64,000 nucleotides of DNA. Source: Bryoerythrophyllum caledonicum (taxonomy: Eukaryota > Streptophyta > Bryopsida > Pottiales > Pottiaceae). Within the stretch, counting starts at the first letter, position 1. Each line of letters starts with the position of its first letter. Below the pieces are notes generated by a model. It worked only from the letters and a program-made list of their open reading frames with translations, was not told where the DNA came from and did not search any database. Both the position numbers and the translations under genes were made by a program. The stretch spans positions 3,886,553 through 3,950,552 of the forward strand of contig OZ020520.1 of assembly GCA_963971425.1 (NCBI GenBank), written 5' to 3'. Below, piece after piece: positions 1-12,910 of the stretch.

Positions 1-538
1 CGAACACTACTAGGTTGGTTCTGAGTCTTGCAGTGCATGGTTTTTCTGCTCAGACCACATGCACGGATTAAGGAGATGCACGGATTTAGCACCGTCTACC
101 TTAATCACGGTGAAGAATGGCATATCATTATTGCGAACGCTTGATCCAAAGGAAGCCAACGTGGACTATTGTGATTACAAATATGTTGGAGCATCAAAAT
201 GGAATACAAGATGTTGGACTTGTCAGTACAAAATTGACAAGTGCCCAATGAATAAGTACTACGTAAAACCATCTGGTTTATCGTTCTTTTGTTTCGTTCA
301 GCACCTATTCATTTGGTCATTCCTTTTGAGATTTGATGGATGTACCCACGGCATAGCCACATTTGAGTTGATTCACTTGCTCTTTTCATCCATATCCATG
401 TGTTGTAATTGAGGTTGACACATATTAATACATTACCTACCCCTCCTTTTGGAATCAAGTCCAGTTTACTTCTGCTATGCATGAACTGATGGTGTGCAAA
501 TTGTATTTCTAGTTTCAACCATAGATCTCATTTAGCAC
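1..538. other. unassigned AT-rich DNA
   Basis: No gene is recognised here. An ATG-initiated frame of 117 codons runs from 59 to 412 on the plus strand and contains scattered Cys residues, but it matches no family known to me and has no splice or codon signal that would make it convincing. The stretch ends at the TTAA boundary of the next element. Confidence 0.4.
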
Positions 539-2232
539 TTAACCCCTTAATTTCCAAGAGTCCCCTCAAGGGACTCTAGGAGGTTTGGGCAGGTACCTCC
601 TGCATTAATTTATAACATTATTTTTTGAAATTTTTAATGTAGATGGAAGTTACTAAAAGCTTTGGGTAAGTCCAATTTTTTCCTAAATCCAACATTTTAT
701 GAAAAAGTTATAGGGTTTTGAAGTTCGAATGGAGAAAGTGGGCACATTGGGCAACTCCAAAAACTTTTGCTAGGACACTCTATTGAATGCGAGATTTTCA
801 AGCTAATTTTCAAGCTAATTCTAGCTAATAATATTATTTCCTTTCATATTGTCAAAAAAAATCTCTTGTAAAAACATACAAATCCAAGTCAAACATTTTC
901 ACGCATTATCGTACATTGTCGGGCAAGGTACCAAAAAAACTTCTTCATTTTCACATAAAACTTTGAGGTCATCATATTTTTAACTTCTTATTTTTTTTGC
1001 AAAATTATGTGGTGTACACCTTCTCATTCTAAAACATACTAAGTTCACAAAAAAATATAATGCAAATGACAAATTTTGAACCTCCACTGCGTGCACAATT
1101 TTTTTGAATATGCTACACCCTGTCTCTACTCCTAAAAATTGGAGTACAAGGAACTGATATCATGCTTGACATGATGGTGATGGATTTAGACCTTGTGTAG
1201 TGCAAAAATTTGACACCAAGAGAAATCAAAATCAGCTAACCTACAAAACGCAGGGAAGAAAATAAACCCTTTTCTCTACTTCAAACACTATAATATTACA
1301 ATCCGTGGGGTCAAACTTTGTGAATTTTTAAAGTAAGTTACTCAATAATTTTTAGTGAGATCCTACGGTTAGAACTAGAAGTTAAAGTTTTTTGTTTTGT
1401 CCCTCAATAAATAATATACTCACAAAATTCTATCAACTTTGACCGCATGGATTGAAAGATTATAGTGTTTGAAGTAGAAAATATGGTTCATTTTTCATCC
1501 CTACCTTGAGTGGATCAGCAGACTTTGACTTTACCTAATGTCTAAGTTTTGCAATAAACAATGTCTAAATTTTATATCATCATGTTGATCATGATATTAA
1601 CTCCTTTCACACCAATTTTTAGAGGAAGAGAAGGGGTGTAGCATATTCAAAACAATTGTGCAAGGACTGGAGGTTCAAAAGTGTCAATACACGTTCTAAA
1701 GCTTTTGGGAACAAAATATGTTTTAGAATGATAATCAAACAGTCTATTAGAAGATTTACACCCCGTTTTGTTTGTTAACAAGGAGAAAAAAAAGTGAAAA
1801 GTATGAAGATCTCAAAGTTTTATGTGGAAAAGAAGAATTATTTTTTGGTTCCTTGCCCGACAATGTGTGGCAATGTGTGAAAATCTTGTAGTGGGATAAA
1901 ATGCACTTTTTCCCTAAAGACAAGAAAAGTTTTTTGACAATATGAAAGAAAATACTATTTCTTGCTAGTATTAAAAATCTCAAATTTACTAGTGTCCTAG
2001 CAAAAGTATTTGGAGTTGCCCGACGTGCCTGCACTTGACAATTATTTCTTTAAGATGGCATAACTATTTTCTAATAAGTCTGATGAGAATAAAAATTATA
2101 CTCGTACGTACCATTTGTCTTCTTGCATCTCTGTTCAAAATTTCAAGAATTGCCAACATAAATTGCAACCATGGGAACGTGCCCGAGATTTGCAAAAGCC
2201 CACCTCGAGGCTTTTTTTCATTTAGGGGTTAA
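539..2232. mobile_element. TTAA-bounded foldback dimer (family A, copy 1)
   Basis: Both ends carry TTAA followed by the inverted motif CCCCTWAA (left 539-550, right 2221-2232). The two halves are inverted copies of one unit: the left half, to about 1400, reads in reverse complement what the right half reads forward. Landmarks shared in inverted form are a block around GAATATGCTACACCC near 1108 and its complement near 1640, and a block around TTGTCGGGCAAGG near 915 and its complement near 1855. Single units of the same family lie at 25243-26225 and 35531-36473. A TTAA target and a C-rich end are hallmarks of piggyBac-type elements. No transposase is present, so this is a non-autonomous copy. 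Family assignment is inference. Confidence 0.75.
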
Positions 2233-2326
2233 TCGTCAACTTGTTCACAAAATAGCGTAGTGGGGTAATTACAACGTCATAGAATCTGTGAGTATGCGAC
2301 TTGATAGGAAAATAACCGTGTAACGA

Positions 2327-5300
2327 TCACTCTTCGTCAGCTTCTGTGTCGACCGGTACGGGTCTGTCAAGATAACTCGGCAGGAAAGGCTCGTAAGTGC
2401 AAATGATCGTCAAACACACTATGAAAGCCAGACTGAAGAAGACCAGCTGGTTGCCTGCATGGTAGATTATCGCCGTCAATACTTTCTCCCACAGAAATAA
2501 CCATGGTTGAGCAATCAACATTCCTTATTAGAGAAGAAAAGGAACAGGTAATAAACTTGGCATGCCGATGAGTTTGTTATCTTAGTATGAATTTGCACCT
2601 GGAAGGATTTCAGTCTGCCGGCGCTGCGCCCACGCAAAACTGTCAAGAATCATCCAAAAAGAATATTTAGCATGAACCTCTATCATCAGATGAAGTGTGA
2701 GGTTTCGAATTTAGCAATAATATAACTTATGCTGTTGTAATGACTCGTTGATGATATAACATGCATCTTCTATCATGATTCTCGCAGTCCAGTCACATCA
2801 AAGCAATTTTGCAGAAACAGCAACAGCAGTCAGATATGAGCAGTCCCTTTAAGAGAAAATTTCGAACATTCAGACGGTATGCCAGATCTTTCGAAGATGT
2901 CTAGCCGAAGGAAACTTCCATATCAACAAAAAGATCTGCATGATAACCACCAGAATGAGGCGGCGGAGATGAACTTACATGCTGCCACCCCCAGCTGGCC
3001 CAACAGCTTTAAACAGGGACACCAAGCTCATGGCAAGTCCATTTGCTGCTCCCCTTTGGTCTTGTGTCTGCAAATCAATCTTTGCTGTGAGCAACTATGC
3101 AGCAGAGTTCTCCGGGATGTGCAATTCGCACTTCACTCATCCATGGAAGTGAGTGCATGGATACCTCAGCAAGCAATCAGAATCATCTGTTTTGAAAACT
3201 TACCACTGCATTGTTCACCAATATGAAAGTGGACGTAAAAATCGCAGTCTGCATTTCAGAACATAGACAAGACGTTCAGGATTTCGATGTAATCTTTAAG
3301 ACTAACAGGAGAAAGTCATCCGAAAAACATGCTTAGTTTTGAGCTCAAAGATAGCCCACACTGAGTTCCAAGGATCACTTGTCATTTACCTGTACTAAGA
3401 GAATTGATAAGGTAAGGGCATGTTTCGATGTTCCAAAATTCATGCTCAGTAACCATTTCAATTTTATATTTCAGTTTAAGAATATCAGCTGGGAGAAATA
3501 TTGAGAACCGAAGTATGAGAATCTCACCCCAAAAATGGTCTTGAGAACAGACACGATATTAAGAACCCACCAGAGCGTCGTTCCGTGCAGCGTTGTCATG
3601 AATGGATAAGCAGCCATGAGTAAAAGTGTAAGAACCTGACATAGATCACGAGGTGTTCATCAAATCAACACAGTAATTTATGACGTACGAAAAGCACAGA
3701 AACCAGTTTCAGATTTTTCAATGTTTCATTTACCATCACGAACAAAAAATGTTCACGACAAGCTGAATTGTTACACCAAACAACGTACCTCAGATATTTG
3801 GCATAAACGTACTGCTCCCAGCGCATTAACCAAGGCGGCAAACATAAAGAGCTGAAACACCAACATAGTAAATCCTGAATTTCATTGGTCAGTTCAACAT
3901 CATTAAAACCGACCCGTGATTAACATTCTAATTAATCGGAGTAAGAGCACTAACTTTCATACTTCAAGAAAGTACTGAACTATCTCCAAGAGTTCTAGCA
4001 ACAACTCTGCTTCAATTTTCTCGAATTAAAAACAACGTACCTGAAACCGCAAGTATCTGACCGACATCGGTTGTACTCAACCCCAGACCTCCATTTGAAG
4101 TAGGACTGACACACCATAAAGAAAAAATCTGCACAGACGCACTTCACACTGCTTGAGGCCTAGATAATACTACCAATTTTACTCTCAGAGATTGACAGAA
4201 AGAGTGTCACTCGCATTTAGAGCTACTGTTTAACTCGCATTTAAGCTATCGGAAAAGAAAAACGCACACTGGAAAAAGGAAAACCAATGTTTCATAGGTA
4301 TGTTACTTGACATCCTTCAACTCAGCTTGTGAGGATAAGACAAGATTTAATGAGGAGAAAGGATCAAACCTCACTGTACGCCATATCATGTAAGGACCAT
4401 AAGCAATAAACAAAGATAGAAGCCATGAGGGGATGATTCGTAAGCAGTGACTTATTTTTCTTCGCAGCACGATTCGGCTTTCGCTCCGAGGATGCCAAAA
4501 GTTTGTTCTCCTCTAGAACGTTTGTTGAGTGCACTTGATATTCTGGACCACAGTACCTTTCCATCAGAAAATATTAAGATTTCAATGAAGCTAGAGATGA
4601 ACAGTTGATCTTCTATTTTGCCTACTATGGCACAGAAATTAGATGTGTCACCTTGGGTATCCTTAGCCGTCTCCACCCCCGATAAGATTTTGTAATCATC
4701 ATTAGCATCCGCACGTCCCTCGTTATCACGTCGGCTTCGCGATGAGCTACTCCGAGATGGAACCCGATCAAAATTTTGTGATCGTCTTCTTTCTGAATGC
4801 TGAAGGTCATCGTCGGGTATGCTTCCGAATGGAGAGATCAGAGCCGGACTCTCGATCCCCTCACAAACAGAGTACTTTCTGCTCCCAGATCGCGACATAC
4901 TACCAGGGATTGGAAGTGACATTAAAGTTTCGTCTTTCACTACTTCTACCTTCTCCACCTCTTCAGTGTCATGTTTGTGCAATGTCTCCTGAAATCATGT
5001 AATTCCTCAACGTGAAGACATTGAAAACGTAAAACTCTCCATAGACACAGTAATCCCGTTATGAGGCAATCGGCCAGATTGTGAAGCAAAGACAAAACCT
5101 GGTACTCTATACTTTCAAGATTGAAAAGGGTCTGAGACATTACTATTTTACTAATATATTAGTAATACACCAGATAAATGATCATCCACTGCCTCATACA
5201 GCTTTCAGATTACGATACAGAGATAGTACCAACTTACAGGAAGATAAAATGTGACGTAAAGGGTTGGAAATGCGAAAGCAACGACGACAAGGGACGGCAA

Positions 5301-7786
5301 AAGGTACGGAAATCTATCGCCACACCAAAAAGAAACCAGAAACATCTGTGTTAAAAAGTGCTTGCTAAGGATCACAATAAAGTTTCATGAATAGGACACC
5401 GAGTAAAATGACAAAGGTAGGAAAACCAGTACACTTCAAATCACCAAAACTAAAACTAATCTAGATTGAATACCAAAGAAAAGGAGGACAGCAAAAAAAT
5501 GGCTTACCGATCAAACAGCGAACCAGGTGGGAACACGTTCGGATACTTTACTGCAGGCTGTTAATCACATATACACACGATTAGAAAACTATGTTTGCAA
5601 ATATGGAGATCAGCAAAAAAAATCATAGCAAATCCAGTCTGAGGCGGAAAATTTTTCTAAATTTTTGGTTTCTTCTGTGAATTGATGATTCTGTTCACAT
5701 TCATGACTTCGAGAATTACCTGGGAGAAGTAGCCACCCATAGCCGGTCCAATTATCAATCCGAGACCCCAAACAGTGCCCACCTAAGAGGTACAGAGCCA
5801 ACACACGGCTGAAGGCAATAATAAACATTATGCTCTGAGGATACTAACATATAACTGAGCAAAGCGGATTCTCCAATCGATAGCGGAGAACAAAATTCAT
5901 GAAATGATACCGAAGTGAGGAGAAATTCTTACAATAGAAACACTTATGGCTTGGTGCCTTTCGTTGCAAATTTCTGCTGCATATGCCTGTCAAGGTATTC
6001 CGAAAGATTAGTTCCTACATGAAAGACCGTAGGGACCGGTTCCCACATATATGTCAAATCCAGCTCTTAGAATGTAAAAAACTCACCTATGAGTACAATT
6101 ACATCAACCATACTGCAGAAGTCATCCTCACCTTAACAGTTCCAAGCATACCATTGAAACTACCGAGCAAAAATCTCGAAAATACTGACATCCAGAAGGT
6201 CGTGCTCGCTCCAAACAATGTGTGAAATACTATGCTGCCATCACAAAATTTACAAGCAAGTTGAAGTTGATCTTCACCATCTTCACTTCTCAAATTCTGA
6301 ATATCTGTTTGACATTGCGAAACACACAGGGACTCTTTTTTTTTGAAGGATAAAAATCCTCCAACGCTTCGCAAATTACCAGTAATAATATGAAAACGAG
6401 AGTAACAGAGAGGTTACGAAACGAACACAGAAATGATGCCAATAATCATAACAGGTACCCGCCCATATTTGTCCGCCGCCATGCCCCAATGAACAGAGGT
6501 TAGGAACCGCCCAATCATAAATGCCGATCCTGAAAAAGTGAGGATAAATGCAAAAGCAAATTAAGCTCCAATGCTAACCATCAAATATAAGAGAACAATT
6601 TAGGTTTTTCCTCTGTAAAAAGTGCTCTCTTGAATCAATTTCTGAAAATTTAAATAAATAAATAAACAATTCCTACTTGAAACCAGGTACAAGAAGCTGA
6701 TGGGAACCTGGGCTGCTGCATCCTCATAGTTACTGTCAAACCTTTAGAAAATCTCTAATAAGCTCACCTATATATCCAGCATAGAATCCAATATCCTTTT
6801 CAGATTTCGCAACATTGAAATCTCGTACCTGCAGTTTAAGAACATCTAAATCAGCCATAACTTATTACAAGCATACAACAGCTCGTAAAACATCCGGAGC
6901 CTAGTCCCCTGCACATTCTGCATGGTCTCTCTGAGGGTAATTTCCCATGGAAGTCGATTAACGACATAAGCTCCGGAGTCTTTGCATAGCGGTGACAGAA
7001 ATCAAGGCAGGTACAACCAATATGAGTCCTGGGCCGCTAGAGTTGTTTTCACACACAAAATCCCCCTTCATCGTGCTCCTAAGTCCCCAATTGCAGAAGT
7101 CCATCTAGTCAATGGTGGGCTGGTACTATATCAACCTGTGCGTTTACTCGAAATCTCACCAAAGAGTCCCCGACTCTAACCAGTAACCGTAGTGGCAAAC
7201 TAATTCACGAATGGATCGAGAGGAGACATAGCTCACCATAAAATATAAAAATGGATAGAGTGACGAAATTGGCAAAGCTGCAAAATGGCCAGGATAGACA
7301 CATCGTTAACACGTCCATAGCCATCTCAGTTCTTGAGTTTGCCTTATCTAGCACAGCGCACTGTCGTTCCAACTCACGCTCAATAGTGCACCAAATGACG
7401 AGAGAATGATAAATGATGAAAACAGAAAACCAAAACTATTCCACTCCTCAATTTATGGCAACTTTCACAAACTGATCAATCAACAGCCTAAGCAATACAA
7501 GGCACACAAAAACTTGCAAACTCCGTAAGAGGGATTTACTATCTTCCTTCAAGCCGCTCTCTCCATCAAAAAGAAACAACCTATGCGAAGACTGAAAATT
7601 CAGCTGCCGCGTACCGGCCACGAGCGTGAGCGCCGCCAAGGTCGACAACTCCCGCAACGGAGTTTTGGCATCCGCGTCCTGCAAGTAGCTATTCTTACAA
7701 CCAGGACAATTCGGATACTCTAACGCCCGCGCCACCTTCTCCTCCTCCAGCAGCGGTTGCTCCACGTCCACCGCCATACCGCTCAT
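2327..7786 (-). CDS. ZIFL-type major facilitator transporter
   Basis: Multi-exon MFS transporter of the plant ZINC-INDUCED FACILITATOR-LIKE family (proton-coupled export of Zn/nicotianamine, K or auxin, by family knowledge). Exons read from splice sites (plus coordinates): 7615-7786, 7237-7277, 6768-6828, 6427-6529, 6132-6234, 5933-5986, 5720-5782, 5508-5557, 5238-5313, about 4630-4988, 4370-about 4560, 4041-4128, 3789-3874, 3528-3635, 3204-3248, 2979-3067, and a last exon ending at 2327. Exons 1-9 join in frame to 241 codons. Seen: N-terminal YPNCPGC, membrane segment [14 protein letters not shown], the MFS loop signature [21 protein letters not shown], a Ser/Arg-rich central loop, and LHDMAYSE before TM7. 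The junctions of exons 10/11 and 16/17 are not resolved; for the last exon the strong GT donor at 2974-2978 does not keep the expected frame. Start chosen at [10 protein letters not shown], just ahead of the conserved Cys motif. Confidence 0.9.
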
Positions 7787-8462
7787 TCTCCAACAACCAA
7801 AACACTCTTCTCTACCTCCTTCCACAAAACTACATTCAACTCCTGCTCTCTTCTCTCTCACAAGCGACGAAACGAAAAGAAAAAGAAAACGGCTACCGGT
7901 ATTCCAATGCTGTCTTCCTCACTCAGCTGCTCTCCTCCGTATCCTTCCAACGAATTACAACGAACTCTCGCTCTCCTCTCCTCTCCTCTCTCTCCTCCTC
8001 AAAAGGAAAACAACGACGCTGCGATTCCAAATCTCCCGATCGACAGGCGCTCTCCTCCACACAAAAAAATTGCCGAACTCCAGCTCGTTTCTCTCCTCTC
8101 TAATCCGCACACATTAACAAACGAAGCAAACAACAGCGAGCCGTTCTCCTCCAAATCCTCAAAAAAGAGCTCCGGTGTTCCTCAATGTTCACAAGACAAA
8201 ATTTCACCCGAGCATTCAGCCGCAGACGCTTCTTGCTCCCTCCTCCCTTCTCTCATCACACAACAAAAACTGCAAAAAGCTCGACTCCCTCTTCTCTCAA
8301 AACCTCTGCCTCGCCCAAGCGAAACATCAGAGATTGAAGCGTCCAGACGGCGGAGCACCTCATCAGAATGCTACCTTCACGTCTGCGAAGACATCACCGT
8401 CTCCCCATTTCCTGGACTGTAGAAAAGGAACATGTGCACCCTCCTTCGATCAAGGTAGCTTA
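7787..8462. promoter_or_regulatory. 5' flank of transporter gene, CT-rich
   Basis: Upstream region of the minus-strand transporter. A CT-rich run (about 7965-8000, CTCTCCTCTC type) reads as GA-rich on the transporter's coding strand. Long open frames cross it (7757-8422 and 8175-8867, plus), but they are Ser/Pro/Lys-rich products of low-complexity sequence and resemble no protein family. No TATA box was identified with confidence. Confidence 0.35.
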
Positions 8463-8712
8463 GGACGAGAATTCCAGACGAGAAGTCCAGACGAGAAGTC
8501 CAGACGAGAAGTCCAGAGGAGAAGTCCAGACGAGAAGTCCAGACGAGAATTCCAGACGAGAATTCCAGACGAGAAGTCCAGACGAGAATTCCAGACGAGA
8601 AGTCCAGACGAGAATTGCAGACGAGAATCCCAGACGAGAATTCCAGACAAAAATTCCAGACAAAAATTCCAGACAAAAATTCCAGACGAGAATTCCAGAC
8701 GAGACGAGAAGT
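8463..8712. repeat. 13-bp minisatellite, about 19 copies
   Basis: Tandem array of the unit GACGAGAAGTCCA with two common variants (AATTCCA and ACAAAAATTCCA types). The period is 13, so three units are needed for each repeated peptide; this keeps frames open on both strands and explains the large repetitive ORFs here. The array starts about 680 bp upstream of the transporter start codon. Confidence 0.95.
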
Positions 8713-9128
8713 CGTGGTTGCCAAGACGAGCATTCAATGAGGGATCTATTATCTATGTACTTTTTCCAGAATGTCGACCTTTCGTAGATAAAGGAAGTGT
8801 GAGTTGGTTAGTGAGCGCTTTTGGAGCGTCTTCCGAGATGGATAGTGCCTTGTTTTGGATACGGTGACGGGTTTAGGGAATTGGGTGGTTGAATGGGTTT
8901 TAGGAGCTTGGTTTTCATACAAGCATCTTGGTGGGTGTGTTTCGGATATAGTACACTATGGAAATGCTATAACTTTTTGCTTTTGAAGGAAATTTTCGTT
9001 GAGAGCACAACTATTTTGAAGAGGGGATCCTTATAAACATTGTTGGTAAGAGTATTCATAAAGAGTAAAAACTTACAGCATTTACAAACAAATTCGTGTG
9101 CTTAACACTGAGTATCATTCTTACTGTA
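8713..9128. other. unassigned spacer
   Basis: Nothing recognised between the minisatellite and the next MITE. Confidence 0.5.
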
Positions 9129-9480
9129 AGGTAAGCCCCCCTAAAACCGACAAGTTAAGGAATGTGCATATATGGAGAGAGGAGATAATTATACTACTAT
9201 TTTTCAGTCATAGTCAATAGAATTACAATTCCAACCCAAGTGATTTCATATTTTTTCGATGAAAACTAAATTAGTTATGGATTTTCAAACTGTGCAGCCA
9301 CGTTAAGTGGGTGGCTAGCAGTATGTACCCCTCATAACCAACAACCAAAAGTAAGGGTCTTGACTAATAGCAAACCTCCATTTGGAGCTGAGTTGGTGGT
9401 AATGGGATGGAGGAGGGTTGGATATACCCCAATTTTATAGGCGTTGGTTATGGGTTTTTGTGGTTATGGGGGGTTTACCT
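9129..9480 (+). mobile_element. TA-flanked MITE, family C, copy 1
   Basis: A 352-bp element with inverted ends AGGTAAGCCCCCC and its complement, flanked by TA on both sides (9127-9128 and 9481-9482). Two more copies are in the window (27878-28239 inverted, and 28723-29076). Non-coding. The TA target duplication suggests mobilisation by a Tc1/mariner-type transposase (Stowaway-like), which is inference. Confidence 0.85.
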
Positions 9481-9482
9481 TA

Positions 9483-10948
9483 GTGCTTTTCCACAGGAAT
9501 GTTCTTTGGCATCAAAGAGAAGATGCACTAAAGCTGATTAATGATGCTATTCCCACTGCCTCTGTTGTGGTTGAGTGAGCAGTCTGTCTGTTTTTGGCTG
9601 TGTGACTTGCACCCGTACATGCCAGCTTTTACATGTTGACATATCCTATTCTGATGGGCCAGCAGAATAAGACTATGACATTAGTTTAGATTTAGTTCCA
9701 CCTTGCATGCACCAGTTCCTTTATGTAGTTGACGTGGAATGTTAACCTGTCCACATCATGTCCTTGTGTAAAGCAGATGAGTTCCTTGGGTTACGTGTTT
9801 CAATTTGGGATGTGTAGTGTCCCAGTGGGTGCAGTGGTCACTTCGTACATAATAGTTCATTCATAATGGAGAATGTCCAAAAACTCAAGAGATTTGTACA
9901 AATTCATGTACCTGGACAGCAGGAGCTGATGGTCAAAATTCCTTGAACTGTATTCAAATTCAAACTTGCATCCTCTTGGCTCATAAAGAAACGCATGGCA
10001 TGTGACTTTGACAGTCTCTGAGAGAAGGACCACCACAAACTCAGACATAATGCTCCAAAATTGGGCAGGCTTTTTGGCCACAATCTTTTCGTGGGATCGC
10101 GTTAACCTACAGTCGAAAGCCCTCAAAACTGCCAAAAACCCTCAAAACTGCCCTCTTTCAATGCAAGGTGAAAATTTTTAACTTTGACAAATTTTCGAGT
10201 AAGTAACCGTAAGATCTAGTACCTAACTTGTACATGTACATGCATACCGAATCTTAGATTCAAATTCCTCACCATTTGTGAGATCGTAATGTTCAAAGTT
10301 GAAAAAAAAGATTTTTTCCTTGTTGTAGAATGGAAAACTAATGTTTTGGGGGCCAAAAAAACCATTTTTGAAAGGAAATTTGACATGAAGCTCTTCAAAT
10401 TCTTGTTCCTATGTGAGTAAGGAATATGTCCATATAATTTTTACCCTCATAGGACCTATAAAACCTAAAGAAATGCTTAATTTTTCACATGGAGGTATGT
10501 TGAAATACAAATACAAATGCCCATTTTCAACAATTAAAAAGGCATGTAAAAAATTATTGGATTGAAAATCCAAACGGTGAGATCATGCTTTACTACCTCT
10601 TTTACATGTATGAAAATCAAAATTCGAAAAAAGTAAAATCTCAATTTTTGGTGAATTTTTGAAGTTACTGCGATCTAATTGATTTTGGGCAGATTTTGAG
10701 AATAAATGAGCATATACCGCAGTTTTGGGCAGATTTCAGCATGCCCTAACAGTGTTTTCAAACTTTGACCGTGAATATCTCCTAAAGTATGAGGAATTTT
10801 GAAGCATGAATGGTGTCATTTTAAAGGTATGGGAAAACTCTACAACCTTCCTAAAGTTGAACTTCATACGATCTAAATTTAGTAATTGAGAGCCTGACCA
10901 GAGTCAGATCGACCACATTCTGGTCGATTTCGACTTTAGGGGTTAAAA
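9483..10948. other. unassigned AT-rich DNA
   Basis: No gene recognised; only short shadow frames. It ends in the sequence TTTAGGGGTTAA (about 10935-10946), which matches the right end of the TTAA-bounded families, but no matching left end was found, so it may be the remnant end of such an element. Confidence 0.4.
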
Positions 10949-10991
10949 CACCCCGGCGAGCGTTGCACCAAGGCGCAGGCTCGTCGGGGTG
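10949..10991. other. strong GC-rich hairpin
   Basis: CACCCCGGCGAGC at 10949-10961 is the inverse complement, with one mismatch, of GCTCGTCGGGGTG at 10979-10991, leaving a 17-nt loop. It stands directly after the TTTAGGGGTTAA end and before a GC-rich pyrimidine tract. Confidence 0.7.
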
Positions 10992-11933
10992 CTTTGACTC
11001 GGGCTCCAAGCCTCCTAGCTGCCCGTCTCCCTGCCCGTCCCCTTCTCGTTCCTGATCATGTTCCCGTTCTTATGTGCTTAGGGTTACATCAGCCTTCGTC
11101 TCTCTGCCACAGTCGCTCCTCCTCTCCCCAGCCGCTCCTCTTGTTCGCGCCGCTGCTTGTTGCCTCCGCCATTGCATTGCTGCTCTGCCGCGCTCCTCCT
11201 ACTTGCTTGTGTTCTCATCGTGTTGTTCCTCCTCTGTTCTTTTCTTATGTTGGTCATTGTGTTGCTCGTCTTGTTCCTACTTGTCTTGTGTTGGTCCTCT
11301 TGATGCTTCTCGTTTCATGTTGGTCATCGTGTTGATATCTTGAAGATCAGTCACGGCCGCCTTTGCCCCACTGCTTTTTGTGACGTACTGATAAGAAAAT
11401 AATTGCAACAACAGAACTGCAAAGAAGTGGCATACTTTTGATGATAGTGCTTCTCGTGTAGATAGAGGTAGGTGTACATAGGGCGAGATGATGACTTAGT
11501 TGTGTGTTGGGAGTAGGGTAGCTTTTTAGTAAATGTGAGTTTTGAGCAATTATAGTAAATCAAAGCTCTTTTTTTTTTAACAAGATTGTGTGCATTGCCT
11601 CAAGGTGATTAATTGTTTGATTTGCTATTATTATTGATATTGGTGGATGACATGTCATTTGATCTGTCCTTCATCCTTGTTGGTTTGTCGTAGTGTTGCA
11701 AAGTCCTCTTGATTCTTTTGATGATGAAGGTGTTGCAAATTCCTCATGATATGGAAGATGATTGAAATATGACTGTATGACACAACTCCAACTGCGAGGC
11801 TTATACAGCGAGGGGCGCATAAAAAAACAAGGGAAAAGAAGAAAAAAACAGTGAAAAAATGGTTTTTTTTTTTTAAGCAGCTGACAGCAATAGACGAGAA
11901 ACATGAGAAACATGAGCAGCAACGAGGCAATTC
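10992..11933. other. pyrimidine-rich tract then AT-rich spacer
   Basis: 10992-11345 is unusually C/T-rich for the neighbourhood and gives overlapping Leu/Ser/Cys-rich frames on the plus strand. These look compositional rather than genic and no domain is recognisable. 11346-11933 is AT-rich with nothing recognised. Confidence 0.35.
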
Positions 11934-12726
11934 ATAAACTTTGACCGCATGAATTGAAAGATTATAGTGTTTGAAGTCAAGAAAATTGTTCATTTTCTTC
12001 CTTGTGTTGAGTAGATTCACAGGCTTTTACTTCATTCGGTGTCAATTTTTCACTACACAAGATCTAAATCCATTACCATTGTGGTGAGCATGGTGATAGT
12101 TCCTTATAAACCAATTTTTAGAGGAAGAGAAAGGGTTTAGTATATTCAAAACAATTGTACAAGGGGTGGAGGTTCAAAAAGTGCCAATTCCCGTTTTAAA
12201 TTTTTTGGAAGAAAAATATGTTTTAGAATGATAATTCGAACGGTCAATAACAAGGTTTACACCACATCTTATAATAGAAAAAATAAAAACTGAAATACAT
12301 GAAGATCTCAAAATTTTATGAGGAAATGAAGGAGTTTTTTGGTGCCCTGCCCGACCATGTGTGAAAATGATTGACTTGGGATAATATGCTATTTTTCACT
12401 AAAGACAAGAGATTTTTTTTGACAACATGAAAAGAAATAACATTATTTGCTGCTTGAGAAAATCTCACATTTGATAGAGTGTCATAGCAAAAGTTTCTGG
12501 AGGTGCCCAACGTGCCCACTCTCCCCATTTGAAATTCAAAATCCTATAAATTTTTCATTAAATGTCGGAATTAGGAAAAAATTGTTCTCCCACTGAGGCT
12601 TTGGTATTGCCCCATACCCTTCTATAATAAAAACTTCAAAGAGGAATGTCAAAAATTGACACCACAGGAAACAAACCGAAGTTTCAAAAAGCCCATTTTG
12701 ACACTTGATCCTTTCGGGGTTAAAGT
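11934..12726 (+). mobile_element. family A element, 5'-truncated (copy 2)
   Basis: Begins inside the family A unit at the block containing CTTTGACCGCATG and runs to the right terminus GGGGTTAA (12717-12724). The last 190 bp match the right end of the copy at 54885-55786 rather than that at 25243-26225, so the family has at least two right-end subtypes. Confidence 0.7.
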
Positions 12727-12910
12727 TTAGCAAGACTTACACCTTTGGATTGAAGGTTCTTCAACTAACATTTTTCATTTGGATGTCATTTCAATATCTG
12801 AACTTTATCACATTCAAATACGACATCATACATGTAGAATATTGTGGCCACTACAAGGTCGTTATGACATTCAAGGGTTAACCTTTGCGGATTAACCTTT
12901 GCGGGTTAAC
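12719..12910 (+). mobile_element. family D MITE remnant with GGTTAACCTTTGC triplication
   Basis: Contains the family D core (GCAAGACTTACAC, then CATACATGTAGAATA) also found intact at 24168-24391. At its right end the motif GGTTAACCTTTGC is repeated three times in tandem (12876-12910), each with its own TTAA. Confidence 0.6.

Noticed and set aside
59-412. Small Cys-containing protein gene
   Set aside because: No family resemblance, no splice or promoter signal, and in a region of frequent chance frames.
8175-8867. 230-codon repetitive ORF and its minus-strand counterparts
   Set aside because: Product of a 13-bp minisatellite that leaves several frames open; no independent sign of coding.
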